NCBI GenBank assembly: GCA_041859045.1
Contig: JBHELB010000018.1
Coordinates: 1 to 40,880, forward strand
Length of the DNA: 40,880 nucleotides
Reading direction: 5' to 3'
Source: JBHELB01 sp041859045
Lineage (GTDB): Bacteria; Hydrogenedentota; Hydrogenedentia; Hydrogenedentales; SLHB01
Of this stretch, positions 23,517-32,300 are shown in pieces (positions within the stretch are counted from its first letter, which is position 1; each line of letters opens with the position of its first letter). The translations under genes were made by a program, and so were the position numbers. Under the pieces are notes generated by a model. That model did no database searches. It was not told where the DNA came from and saw only the letters and a list, made by a program, of their open reading frames with translations.

Positions 23517-25910
23517 ATGAGAATTTCCATAAACTGGCTTAAAGACTATGTTTGTATCGATGTGAATCCCGAGGAACTCGCTCGGACCCTTACCTTCCTC
23601 GGTCTCGAGATCGAGGCGATTGAACGGCCCGGGGCGGAAATTCATGGCGTCTACGTGGGCCGTATTCTGAGCCTAGACCCCCATCCGAACGCCGACAAGC
23701 TGGTCGTCTGTCGCACGGATGTCGGCAGGGGAGAGCCCCTGCAAATTGTCTGCGGCGCCAAGAACATGAAGCCCGGCGACCTCGTTCCGACGGCAGTGGT
23801 TGGGGCCAGTCTACCCGGCGGTTTTGAGATTGGGCAGCGCAAAATGCGCGGCATCGAGTCTCACGGCATGATGTGCTCAGGACGCGAACTGGGGTTGGGC
23901 GACGACCACTCGGGCCTTCTCATACTACCAGAGGACTTCCCGCTCGGCGAGGATATCAAGCCGCTCCTTGGTCTCGATGACGTTATCCTCGATGTTTCTG
24001 TCACACCCAATCGTGGCGATTGGGCCAGCTTCATCGGCGTTGCCCGTGAGGTCGCCGCGTACTACCGCGTACCCTGGACGTTGCCCAAGGTTGACCTTCG
24101 GGAAGCACGCAAATCCGTCAACGACTGGACCTCGATTACCATTGATGCTCCCGAACTTTGCCCACGTTACTGCGCCCGAATCCTTACGGGAGTGAAGGTT
24201 GCTCCCTCACCCGATTGGCTCGCGCGGCGGCTGCTGGCGGTGGGGCAGCGGCCAATCAATAACATCGTCGATATCACCAACTACGTCCTGATGGAGACCG
24301 GTCATCCTCTTCACGCATTTGATTACGAGCGTCTGGAGGGTCACCGGATTATTGTTCGCAATTCGAAACAAGGTGAAACGATTGAAACACTGGACGGTGT
24401 GTCTCGGAAGCTGACCGCAGAGATGCTTGTTATTGCCGACTCCGCAAAACCGGTTGCTGTAGCTGGTGTTATGGGCGGAAGTTCGAGCGAGGTGCACTCT
24501 GAAACAACAACGATCTTGCTGGAGAGTGCCTACTTCAATCCCGTTTCAATACGTCGCACGGCCCGAACGCTGGGGATGAACACAGAAGCGTCTTCCCGGT
24601 TCCAGCGGGGAGCGGATCCAGAAATGGCCGTGTACGCTCTTGACCGCGCTGCTGCGTTGATGCAGCAACTGGCCGGGGCGGAAGTAGCACCTGGGGCGAT
24701 TGACTGCCATCCGCGCCCAGCGACGGTTCCGGAGATCTCCCTCCGCTACGCACGTACGGGCGCTATTCTCGGCACTCATATTCCCGGAGCGGAGCAGAAG
24801 GAGTTGCTAGAACGGCTCTCTTTTGCGGTTACCAATGAAGACGCGGACTCGGCCGCATTTCGCGTTCCCACGTGGCGTCCCGATGTGACCGGCGAAATCG
24901 ATCTTATAGAAGAGGTTGCGCGTCTTCACGGCTATGCCCAGATCGAGGCTACGCTTCCTCGGGTTCGGCCCAGTGAGCAGGTTTATGCTCCGGCGGAACT
25001 GAAGCTGCGCCAACTGCGTAACGTCCTAGTATCGCTTGGGCTTACCGAAATGATTCACTGGACGTTCTCGAGCCAGGCCGAAGTCGCAAAGACGGGACTC
25101 GGTGAGGAATACAAGCAGATGGTGGCTCTCGAGAACCCGCTCTCTGAGAACCACGCCACGATGCGGACTTCTCTCGCGCCAGCACTTATCTCCACGATTT
25201 CCAATAACTTCCGGCGCGGGGTCGCCTCAGTGGCTGCTTTCGAAATGGGGGCCGTCTATCGTGATATTCCCGGCTCGCTGCCCGAGCAGCACCAACGACT
25301 TGGCGTCGTGATGGGCGGAACAGCGGGGGAGAAGCACTGGAGTTCTGCGGAGACTCAGTACGATTTCTACGATCTGAAGGGCATACTGGAGGCGGTTTTT
25401 GAGTCTTTCGGGGCTGTTCCCACCCTCACCGCGTCCAGCAGCGGAGTACTTCAACCCGGCCAAGGAGCGGATATCGCCTTGAATGGCAAGTCCATCGGGT
25501 TCTTGGGACAGTTAAATCGTGAAGTTTCAAAGACATACGATCTCAACAAGCCTGTCTACGTTCTAGAACTGGACCTGCACCCGCTCTTAGACATGCCGCT
25601 TCCCGTGGCGGAGATGGTTCAGCCGCCCAAGTTTCCGGCATCCTTGCGAGACCTTGCGGTAGTTGTTGAAAACAACGTGCCCGCTGCCGACCTCCAGGCT
25701 GCAGCGGCACAAAGTGGGGGAGAACTGCTCCGTTACGTCTACATTTTCGATGTCTACACGGGCAAACCCATTCCTCTAGGCCATAAGAGCATCGCCCTGA
25801 GCCTTGTATTCCAGGCGGAAGACCGTACACTTACCGATGCGGACACTCAATCGGCAATGGACAGCATCGTCAAAACGCTGCAAACGGCCTTTGGAGCTAC
25901 ACTTCGGTGA
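23517..25910 (+). CDS. pheT: Phenylalanyl-tRNA synthetase beta subunit
   Basis: The non-catalytic partner of PheS, needed for tRNA-Phe binding and for editing of mischarged tyrosine. The protein has 797 residues, the usual length for the family. Domains in order: an EMAP-type tRNA-binding domain (about 40-150), the B3/B4 editing region (about 210-390, including RPINNIVDITNYV and HPLHAFDY), the B5 domain (about 405-475), the class II-like core (about 490-690) and a C-terminal ferredoxin-fold anticodon-binding domain (about 700-797, starting PKFPASLRDLAVVV). Its stop overlaps the start of the next gene (GTGA). Confidence 0.97.
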   Translation: MRISINWLKDYVCIDVNPEELARTLTFLGLEIEAIERPGAEIHGVYVGRILSLDPHPNADKLVVCRTDVGRGEPLQIVCGAKNMKPGDLVPTAVVGASLPGGFEIGQRKMRGIESHGMMCSGRELGLGDDHSGLLILPEDFPLGEDIKPLLGLDDVILDVSVTPNRGDWASFIGVAREVAAYYRVPWTLPKVDLREARKSVNDWTSITIDAPELCPRYCARILTGVKVAPSPDWLARRLLAVGQRPINNIVDITNYVLMETGHPLHAFDYERLEGHRIIVRNSKQGETIETLDGVSRKLTAEMLVIADSAKPVAVAGVMGGSSSEVHSETTTILLESAYFNPVSIRRTARTLGMNTEASSRFQRGADPEMAVYALDRAAALMQQLAGAEVAPGAIDCHPRPATVPEISLRYARTGAILGTHIPGAEQKELLERLSFAVTNEDADSAAFRVPTWRPDVTGEIDLIEEVARLHGYAQIEATLPRVRPSEQVYAPAELKLRQLRNVLVSLGLTEMIHWTFSSQAEVAKTGLGEEYKQMVALENPLSENHATMRTSLAPALISTISNNFRRGVASVAAFEMGAVYRDIPGSLPEQHQRLGVVMGGTAGEKHWSSAETQYDFYDLKGILEAVFESFGAVPTLTASSSGVLQPGQGADIALNGKSIGFLGQLNREVSKTYDLNKPVYVLELDLHPLLDMPLPVAEMVQPPKFPASLRDLAVVVENNVPAADLQAAAAQSGGELLRYVYIFDVYTGKPIPLGHKSIALSLVFQAEDRTLTDADTQSAMDSIVKTLQTAFGATLR

Positions 25911-26206
25911 ATCCGCTTTTCGAGAGGCAGGTCCAGGAACTGCGCGCGGTCATCGAGCAGACGGCTGACGCAATTACAAAACTCCAGGGCCAAGTCTCGA
26001 AGGCAAAGGCGGAAGTCAGTAAAATCCGCCAAGAAAACTGGAGTCGTCAGCGCGAGGCGGTCACCGCTCAGAGGGCCGTCGAGGAATACGAGGAACTTGA
26101 GGCCCGCTGCCAGCGCTATGAAGAAAAAGAGGAAGAAGTGCGCAAGCGCCTTCAGGACCTTCTAGCCCTAACACGCGCCCTCCAAGAGCAGGAGGACAAC
26201 CCATGA
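25907..26206 (+). CDS. Short coiled-coil protein between pheT and zapA
   Basis: A 99-residue, strongly charged protein predicted to be one long coiled coil, with heptad-like spacing of hydrophobic residues from residue 5 to 95 and no Cys. It overlaps pheT (GTGA) and zapA (ATGA) by four bases on either side, so the three are translationally coupled. Size, composition and position next to zapA recall ZapB-type Z-ring partners, but coiled coils give no reliable homology signal, and the name is not assigned. Confidence 0.75.
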   Translation: MNPLFERQVQELRAVIEQTADAITKLQGQVSKAKAEVSKIRQENWSRQREAVTAQRAVEEYEELEARCQRYEEKEEEVRKRLQDLLALTRALQEQEDNP

Positions 26207-26526
26207 GCGGCGAGTCGCCGGAAACCATCAGGCTGAGCTTGGGGAATCTCACGCTCGACGTGCCGGTCCATGGTTCTCGGGCCCAAACCATAAAACTTGC
26301 CGACCGTGTCAATGAGCAGCTTCGTCTTATTGAGGGCCAGAGTTCGCGCATCGATTCCCAGGCCTTTGCGCTCCAGGCGGCGCTTCATTTTGCCGCCGAG
26401 GCCGAGCGCGTTGAGCGCCTCGCCGACCAGCTTCAGCGGGAGCATGAAGCGGAGACCCGGGAAATGATCCGGGCCGTCGAGTCACTCACAACTGCGCTGC
26501 GCGAGATCCTGCGGACGATAGAGTAG
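26203..26526 (+). CDS. zapA: ZapA-like cell division protein
   Basis: A small cytosolic protein of 107 residues that binds FtsZ and bundles its filaments at the division site. The N-terminal strand pair (ETIRLSLGNLTLDVPVHG), the Asp/Asn-rich helix and the SSRIDSQAFALQAALHFAAEA segment fit ZapA, followed by a C-terminal coiled coil that mediates tetramer formation. Placement of zapA after pheT is known in other bacteria. It ends the yggS-pheS-pheT operon. Confidence 0.88.
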   Translation: MSGESPETIRLSLGNLTLDVPVHGSRAQTIKLADRVNEQLRLIEGQSSRIDSQAFALQAALHFAAEAERVERLADQLQREHEAETREMIRAVESLTTALREILRTIE

Positions 26527-26977
26527 GAGACCTCCAGCGCCTCCCGAAGCGCAGTCCGCCAGGAATCCCCAGCCGTCTTAAGGTACCCAAGACATCACAG
26601 AGAGTCAATTTTAGGAGAGAAATGGGCCTCTTTGTGCCCTCATTTAACGTCCGATAATATATATTATGTTAATTTTTCGGGGCATTCTACGGCGCTGTCG
26701 AAGCTCCGAATCCGGATGATGACAGGAAAAATCTCATTTATTTTCATGATCGTAAATATCAATATGTCGCCGTAAGATATTTTAATTAATTGCCTTACCC
26801 AGTTGACTTTTGCGATGAACTTTGCCGTCTGCGTCGGATTTTCAGTGGTTCGCCCGGGGCGCAAGAATCCACGATGACAAAATGTTTCGGCGTGTTTCAC
26901 GAGGCGATGTGGCAGAAATAGGAACGACGAGGCTCTGGTGTCAGATTCTTGCGAAGGAAGACTAGCTAGAAAGGAAA
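26527..26977 (+). other. Gene-free stretch between zapA and tRNA-Gly
   Basis: No convincing gene on either strand. The middle part (about 26640-26800) is much more AT-rich than the surroundings, including an AATATATATTATG run near 26657. A small stem (GGGC and GCCC around 26626-26640) is too weak to call a terminator. zapA is often followed by 6S RNA in other bacteria, but I cannot recognise the 6S fold here. Confidence 0.5.
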
Positions 26978-27053
26978 TGGAGCGGGATACGGGGTTCGAA
27001 CCCGCGACATCCAGCTTGGGAAGCTGGCACTCTACCAACTGAGTTAATCCCGC
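26978..27053 (-). tRNA. tRNA-Gly (anticodon CCC)
   Basis: A complete 76-nt tRNA with encoded CCA. On the minus strand the acceptor arms are GCGGGAT and ATCCCGC, the discriminator base is T and CCA follows. The D arm contains AGTTGGTAGAG. The anticodon stem CCAGC/GCTGG encloses the loop TTCCCAA with CCC at positions 34-36, and the T arm is GCGGGTTCGAACCCCGT. It reads GGG codons. Confidence 0.95.
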
Positions 27054-27064
27054 TCAACGAGGCG

Positions 27065-27093
27065 ATCATAGCACCCTGCAGTAGCGGTGTCAA
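27065..27093 (-). promoter_or_regulatory. Sigma-70 promoter of tRNA-Gly
   Basis: On the minus strand: consensus TTGACA (27093-27088), a 17-bp spacer and TATGAT (27070-27065), with transcription expected to start just before the tRNA. It is the best sigma-70 match in the window. Between it and the recA promoter (27094-27489) nothing else is evident. Confidence 0.85.
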
Positions 27094-27480
27094 GGCAAAT
27101 CGCCCTCCTATCCCCTCTTGATGCGTCTGTGTATTTATTGTCTGTATGAAGATTAATGTGCCTCAGGAGCGTCTCCGATTCAGCGGTTTTCCGATACGGA
27201 ATCGGAATGCTCGCCGAACTCATCCTATTTAAGAGGGCCTTTCTGCTTTGAATTTGGATCCCCGTTCTGATGCCCCGGGAACCATTGACAAGTATTTTCT
27301 CCAAATTCTGGCTTCTGAGGGAGCTTGTTCGTACCGGAAATTATGACTTCCGTTCTCTCGGAGTTCCTTTCCTTTTCTTGCGGGTGTGTACCCTTAATAG
27401 TGTTTCGAGGTGTTTCAGTTGCTTTTCGCATCAATTTGCTTTCATATGGCATGAATTTTTGTCGCTACGCGGAGTCATAC

Positions 27481-27518
27481 TGTCAGGTCTTGACAATTGG
27501 CTTAAGTTATGCCACAAT
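27481..27518 (+). promoter_or_regulatory. recA promoter with overlapping inverted repeat
   Basis: TTGACA (27490-27495), a 17-bp spacer and CACAAT (27513-27518), 47 bp before the recA ATG. The -35 overlaps a symmetrical TGTCA-N5-TGACA (27481-27495). recA is usually repressed by LexA; this symmetry is a candidate operator but matches neither the E. coli type (CTGT-N8-ACAG) nor the Gram-positive type, so LexA binding is conjecture. Confidence 0.55.
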
Positions 27519-27565
27519 GCGGTGGTTATTGAAAAAGTTTTCAGTATATCAGGGGAGGAGAGAAC

Positions 27566-28627
27566 ATGGCGGCCGCAAAAGAAGAGAAAAACGATGCGCG
27601 GGGCAAGGCCTTGGACGTGGCGATTTCGCAGTTGGAGAAGCAGTTTGGGCGCGGTACTCTCTTGCGCCTTGGGGACGACCATTTTGATAACCGGGTCAAT
27701 GCAATTTCTTCCGGGAGTCTGAGCCTGGATATCGCCACAGGCCTTGGCGGACTTCCGCGGGGGCGCGTGGTGGAGATTTTCGGTCTGGAGTCCTCGGGCA
27801 AGACGACGCTCGCTCTGAATGTTGTGGCTAGCGCGCAACGGGACGGTGGAATTGCCTGTTTTATCGATGCTGAGCATGCCTTGGACCCTACTTTTGCCGG
27901 GAAGTTGGGGGTGGATATCGACAATCTACTTGTTTCTCAGCCGGATTCGGCCGAGCAGGCGCTCGAGATTTGCGAGACCCTGGTTCGGAGCAATGCGGTG
28001 GATGTCGTGGTTATCGACTCTGTCGCGGCGTTGGTTCCCAAGGCGGAGATTGAAGGCGAAATGGGAGACTCTCACATGGGACTTCAGGCTCGCCTGATGT
28101 CCCAAGCACTTCGGAAACTTACCGCCTCGATCAGTCGGTCTAATACGTTGGTTATCTTTATTAACCAGTTGCGCGAGAAGATTGGCGTGATGTTTGGCAA
28201 CCCGGAGACGACGACAGGTGGCCGGGCGCTCAAGTTTTACTCGAGTATGCGCATCGATGTGCGGCGGATTGCCGGGATTAAAGAGCGCGAGCAAGAGATT
28301 GGCAACCGGGTGCGGGCCAAGGTAGTCAAGAACAAGTTGAGTCCCCCCTTCCGGGTGGCCGAGTTTGACCTGCTTTTTGGTGAGGGTATCTCGGCCGAGG
28401 GTGATGTGCTAGACCTGGCGGTGAACGAGAAGCTGGTTCAGAAAAGCGGCTCCTGGTTTTCGTACAATGGAGAGAATCTTGGTCAAGGTCGCGAAGCGAC
28501 GCGCCAGTACTTGAAGACCAATCCCGAAGTATGCCAAGAACTGCGTAAGAAGGTCTTGGAGATCCATGGAATGACGGGGGTGATCGCCTCCAAGGGGGGT
28601 GACGACGGGCACTCAGAGGACGACTAA
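27566..28627 (+). CDS. recA: RecA recombinase
   Basis: An ATP-dependent strand-exchange protein for homologous recombination and the co-protease of the SOS response. The protein has 353 residues, a normal length. Walker A is at 73-81 (GLESSGKTT), then the QPDSAEQALEI segment, Walker B VDVVVIDSVAAL, the L1 region SHMGLQARLMSQALRKL, FINQLREKIGVMFGNPETTTGG (the L2 region) and the C-terminal SWFSYNGENLGQGR. Residue 74 is Leu where most RecA proteins have Pro (GPESSGKTT). The acidic tail (GGDDGHSEDD) is typical. The ATG at 27566 has a GGGGAGGA ribosome site. The next gene starts within its last 29 bases. Confidence 0.98.
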   Translation: MAAAKEEKNDARGKALDVAISQLEKQFGRGTLLRLGDDHFDNRVNAISSGSLSLDIATGLGGLPRGRVVEIFGLESSGKTTLALNVVASAQRDGGIACFIDAEHALDPTFAGKLGVDIDNLLVSQPDSAEQALEICETLVRSNAVDVVVIDSVAALVPKAEIEGEMGDSHMGLQARLMSQALRKLTASISRSNTLVIFINQLREKIGVMFGNPETTTGGRALKFYSSMRIDVRRIAGIKEREQEIGNRVRAKVVKNKLSPPFRVAEFDLLFGEGISAEGDVLDLAVNEKLVQKSGSWFSYNGENLGQGREATRQYLKTNPEVCQELRKKVLEIHGMTGVIASKGGDDGHSEDD

Positions 28628-31600
28628 GCCGGAGTCCGGTCGCTTGCTCAATGCGCGGTATGGCCAAGTGGCCCGCATCGGGTTGCTGGGGCTCTTAGTA
28701 GTGGCGCTTCTTTCCACGGGCGGGGCATTGTTTCTTCGCCATAAGCTGGAAGCGTTGCGGGGGGGCGTTGTTCATGCCGCCCAGTATGGCAGCCGCGCCA
28801 CAGTCTCGATGCGTTCCGTTTCGCTGGCGGGGCTCCGGGGGCTGCATATTTCGGACCTTCGGGTTTCGTATGTGGTGCCGGAGGGCCCTTCAGTAGACCT
28901 GGAAGTTCCCCTTGCGACCGTGCTCATAAACCCGATTGAACTTTTCTATGGCCGCGTCGAGGTAAGTCGTGTCGAGGTGAACCGGGCAAAGGTCCATGTC
29001 GGTCGGCCAGAGGGCGCCCGGTGGTTCCCGGTGCGGGAAGGGGCGACAGCGGCTGATGGCATAGGACTCGCGGCGTTGACGCTGCCGCCTTTCCGGGTGG
29101 TAGGCCGCGATTGTGTCCTCGATGTGGCCAACGTCGTGGCGGGCTCCTCATTTTCGTTGCGGCGCGTTCAGTTTGATGTTTCCTTTCTCCGCGACGCGCG
29201 GGAGCTTACGGGGCGTCTCTCGGCGCTGGTGGGGACCGACAGCGAGAAACCTCTCCAGGCGGGGCTTCGGTACGCGTCCTTGGAGGATTTCGAGCTGCGT
29301 CTCTCGTGCGATGGCCTTTCCGCGGACGACGCCAACGTATTTCTCCCTGCCTCGCAGCGTTTTGTCACTTCAGGAAAGGCCAGTCCTCGGGTGCGGGTCG
29401 AGGGGCGTTCGGACGGTTCTCTGGAGTTGTCCCTCAATGGGACTGTGGAGGGGCTCGCAATTCGGGATATGCCCGAGGTATTCGAGCCCGCTACCGGATC
29501 GTACACGGTGCTTGCTGCGTATTCCCTTCCCACACGCGCGTTGACTTTTTCGACCGCGCGGGTGCAAACGCAGCAGTTGGAAGGATTGTTAGGCGGGAGT
29601 ATTCGCTGGGACGGTCCCTCCCCCACGTTTGATCTGCGACTCGACGCCAGTCGCCTGCCTTTCCAGCAGCTTCTCGACACCTACATGACGAAACACGTGC
29701 AGGATTTCGGCGCTGTAGTGCTCACCATCGAAGAGCCGAGTCTTCTCAAAGCCAGTCTGACTGGTACGGCTGAGCAACCGTTGTTGCGTACAGAATTCCA
29801 GGTTTCTGGCGGAAACGTCTCCGTTGATCCAGTGAAAAAGGACTGGCCCAGTGGCGAAATCCGCTTCGGACGGACTGAAATCGCCTGGGAATCGTCCACT
29901 CGTCAATTTTCGGGGCAGATGGCGCTTCTGGATGGCAAAGTTGTGCATGCGGAGAGCGGGATTAAAGCGGAGCGCCTGAGTGGGGAGCTTTCCTTTGCGC
30001 AGGATATCGCCGAGCTTAAACCGTTTAATGCATTGGTGACGGGTAATCCTATGGTCGGGGCGCTGCGCTATGACTTAAAAGAGCGGCGCGGCGAGCTTTC
30101 GGTGAGTGGGGCGCTTTCGCAGATTGAGGGAACAATCCTGAAAGACGCGATTAAGGACACAACGATCATCGGCGCGGCGGGCATTCGCGGGAAGGCGGTT
30201 TTCGGCGAGTCCGGCGCGGTGGTTGATGCGGATCTTGAGTGCACGCAGACCCAGGTGGATTACGAGTGGTGGTTCCGAAAGCCTGCGGGCATGGGGGCTA
30301 CCGCGAAGGTGCATGCCGAGCTAAAGCCGCGCTCCGCGATCACGGTGACTTCGGAGTTGAATTTGGCTGGCTCGCTGCTGAATTCCCGGTTATTTATCAA
30401 ACATAACGGCAAGCGTATGGTGCTTCAAACATTCGATGCGGAGTGCGATTCGCTTGACGTTGTGACGGCGGGACAATGCATCTCCATTCCATATCGAATC
30501 TCCGGGGGCACGGCAAAGGCGGCGCAGTATCACTGGGTGCGCCTCGGCTCCGAGCCCAGCGCCTGGACCGCTACGGTAGCGCTCCAAGCAGACACAATTA
30601 CCATGCTGCCGCTTGCGAAGCCCGAACCGGTTGTTTGCGACAATGTCACGCTCGAGGGAACCATCGCCAAGAACCCGACGTCGGGTAAGCTCATCGTGAA
30701 GGCGGAACATGCGGTGACGCCGCCGCTGGGTTCGGACTGGTTTGTGCCTATCGAGCCGGCCCCTGAGCTTCGAGAGAAATTCCCCGATGCGGACCGCGAC
30801 TGGACGTATGTGTTGGCTGCGGATCGGATCGAGATGCCGCCCTGGAAGGGAACGGCTTTTGATGCGGAGGCCTACACGGCGAAGACCGGCGGCGGATTCA
30901 AGCATTATACCGCGACGATCGACGGCGGGCGTATCGAGGGCCGCTATGAGAACCGACGTCCTGAGAATGCCTATCACACCGCAGTGAAGTGGGAACGTGT
31001 TCCTGCGTCGTATTTTATGAAATACCTCAATCTTCCCGAGGTACTCAGCGGCGTGGTGACAGGCAATGTGGAATATGGCATGGACCGGGATGACCCTCCC
31101 TCGTTGACGGGCAAGGGGCGTTTCGATATTACCGAGGGTAAGTTCAACTCTGACTATGTGTTGACGCAGTTGCAGGACCGCATGAAAGGAGAGATGACCG
31201 CGCTTCCCGCCTCGTCGCTTTCTTTCACCAGTTTGAGTACCGATGTTGTACTGTCGGGAAATCGTGTTGATACGCCCAATCTTGAGCTTGTGTCGGAGGG
31301 ACTGAAGATCTCCGGAACGGGCGGTTTCGTGCGCAACGGGGACATGGACTATGACTTGAATGTTTCGCTTAGTCCGGCCCTTGCCGAGCAAATTCCCGCC
31401 ATCCGGGATAGCATCACGGTTCAGGGGCACCGTCTGGCGCAGCAGAACATCGACCTTTCGTTCAAAGTCGCTGGGCCGACCTTTCGTCCCAGAAGCACGG
31501 TATCGGGGATTCCTCCGGTCCGTGTGACCCTTGTGAGCGGTGCGCTGGAGGTAACCAGCGAACTCATCGATTTTCCTAGAAAAGTTCTGGTGGATTTGCT

Positions 31601-31697
31601 TAAAATTGGCGGGGGCATTGTTGGGGCGGGCGCTCCCCGGCCGCAACCTTCCGCGCCATCGCCGCCGGCGGATTCAGCGCCAGCGGCAGGGTCGTGA
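28599..31697 (+). CDS. AsmA-like envelope protein
   Basis: A large protein of about 1032 residues. One transmembrane segment (about 27-46) is followed by a very long, beta-rich periplasmic region without Cys clusters, as in AsmA/TamB/YhdP proteins thought to move phospholipids between the membranes. The early part (MRSVSLAGLRGLHISDLRV...PLATVLINPIELFYGRVEVSRVEV) and the late part (LELVSEGLKISGTGGF...MDYDLNVSLSP) match the repeating style of the family. It ends in a Pro/Ala-rich tail. The GTG start at 28599 overlaps recA by 29 bases; a TTG near 28644 is an alternative. Its place directly after recA is unusual. Confidence 0.7.
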   Translation: MTTGTQRTTKPESGRLLNARYGQVARIGLLGLLVVALLSTGGALFLRHKLEALRGGVVHAAQYGSRATVSMRSVSLAGLRGLHISDLRVSYVVPEGPSVDLEVPLATVLINPIELFYGRVEVSRVEVNRAKVHVGRPEGARWFPVREGATAADGIGLAALTLPPFRVVGRDCVLDVANVVAGSSFSLRRVQFDVSFLRDARELTGRLSALVGTDSEKPLQAGLRYASLEDFELRLSCDGLSADDANVFLPASQRFVTSGKASPRVRVEGRSDGSLELSLNGTVEGLAIRDMPEVFEPATGSYTVLAAYSLPTRALTFSTARVQTQQLEGLLGGSIRWDGPSPTFDLRLDASRLPFQQLLDTYMTKHVQDFGAVVLTIEEPSLLKASLTGTAEQPLLRTEFQVSGGNVSVDPVKKDWPSGEIRFGRTEIAWESSTRQFSGQMALLDGKVVHAESGIKAERLSGELSFAQDIAELKPFNALVTGNPMVGALRYDLKERRGELSVSGALSQIEGTILKDAIKDTTIIGAAGIRGKAVFGESGAVVDADLECTQTQVDYEWWFRKPAGMGATAKVHAELKPRSAITVTSELNLAGSLLNSRLFIKHNGKRMVLQTFDAECDSLDVVTAGQCISIPYRISGGTAKAAQYHWVRLGSEPSAWTATVALQADTITMLPLAKPEPVVCDNVTLEGTIAKNPTSGKLIVKAEHAVTPPLGSDWFVPIEPAPELREKFPDADRDWTYVLAADRIEMPPWKGTAFDAEAYTAKTGGGFKHYTATIDGGRIEGRYENRRPENAYHTAVKWERVPASYFMKYLNLPEVLSGVVTGNVEYGMDRDDPPSLTGKGRFDITEGKFNSDYVLTQLQDRMKGEMTALPASSLSFTSLSTDVVLSGNRVDTPNLELVSEGLKISGTGGFVRNGDMDYDLNVSLSPALAEQIPAIRDSITVQGHRLAQQNIDLSFKVAGPTFRPRSTVSGIPPVRVTLVSGALEVTSELIDFPRKVLVDLLKIGGGIVGAGAPRPQPSAPSPPADSAPAAGS

Positions 31698-31739
31698 GGT
31701 ATTGCGTCGAGTCAAGCAGGGTTTGCTTCGAGAGGAATC

Positions 31740-32300
31740 ATGGAAATTCGAATTGGCAAGGGGGCTCGGGTATGCCGCGCAACGGAGCGTCCCTTTGAGC
31801 ATGGTCAGCAAGTAGTCTCATTGGTTCGGCTTGAAAACGGAATGCTCGTTCGGGAAGATTACGGACGAGATGCGTGGAATGATGACTTTGCCTTGGGCAC
31901 GTTGGCCGTCTGGACGACGGAGTACATTGATCCGGCGGTGGCGGAGCAGCAGCCTGCGGAAGTCTTTTCGCCTTTGCGGCAGGCGTTCTATGAAGCGGCC
32001 GAATCCGAGGGGCGATTGGAACTGGCGAAAGCCTATTTGGCGGCTCAGTTGCTTCGACGTCAGAAAGTCTTCAGACTTTTGAAGGAGTCTGATGCGACGG
32101 ACGGCGAAGTGAAGGTGATTTTGTTTTCGGACCGCATAGGCGATCGATTGATTGAGGTGCGGGATCCGAGTTTGACGTACACGGAATTGGAGGAAGGCCG
32201 CAAGGCGCTTCTGGAGCGTTTGCGTCAACTGGAGCAGCCTGAGGAACCGGCCGAACCGACCTCGCAAGAAGTGACGACGGAGCAAGATGCCCAAGAATAA
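31740..32300 (+). CDS. Conserved-looking hypothetical protein
   Basis: A 186-residue soluble, acidic protein with no signal peptide. The first 60 residues look like a small beta-rich domain (MEIRIGKGARVCRATERPFEHGQQVVSLV...), the rest is helical with a charged C-terminus rich in Glu and Gln. Only one Cys is present, so a zinc ribbon is unlikely. The ATG follows GAGAGGA by a few bases. It overlaps the start of the SPOR gene by 14 bases. I do not recognise the family. Confidence 0.75.
   Translation: MEIRIGKGARVCRATERPFEHGQQVVSLVRLENGMLVREDYGRDAWNDDFALGTLAVWTTEYIDPAVAEQQPAEVFSPLRQAFYEAAESEGRLELAKAYLAAQLLRRQKVFRLLKESDATDGEVKVILFSDRIGDRLIEVRDPSLTYTELEEGRKALLERLRQLEQPEEPAEPTSQEVTTEQDAQE

Noticed and set aside
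26527..26720. 6S RNA after zapA
   Set aside because: The position is suggestive from other bacteria, but I could not draw the long bulged hairpin by eye. A covariance-model search (Rfam 6S) would decide.
26664..27038. Open frame on the minus strand spanning most of tRNA-Gly
   Set aside because: It overlaps the tRNA gene and has no ribosome site or family resemblance.
30390..31646. 418-codon open frame opposite the AsmA-like gene
   Set aside because: No recognisable domain or start signal; the plus-strand gene explains the region.
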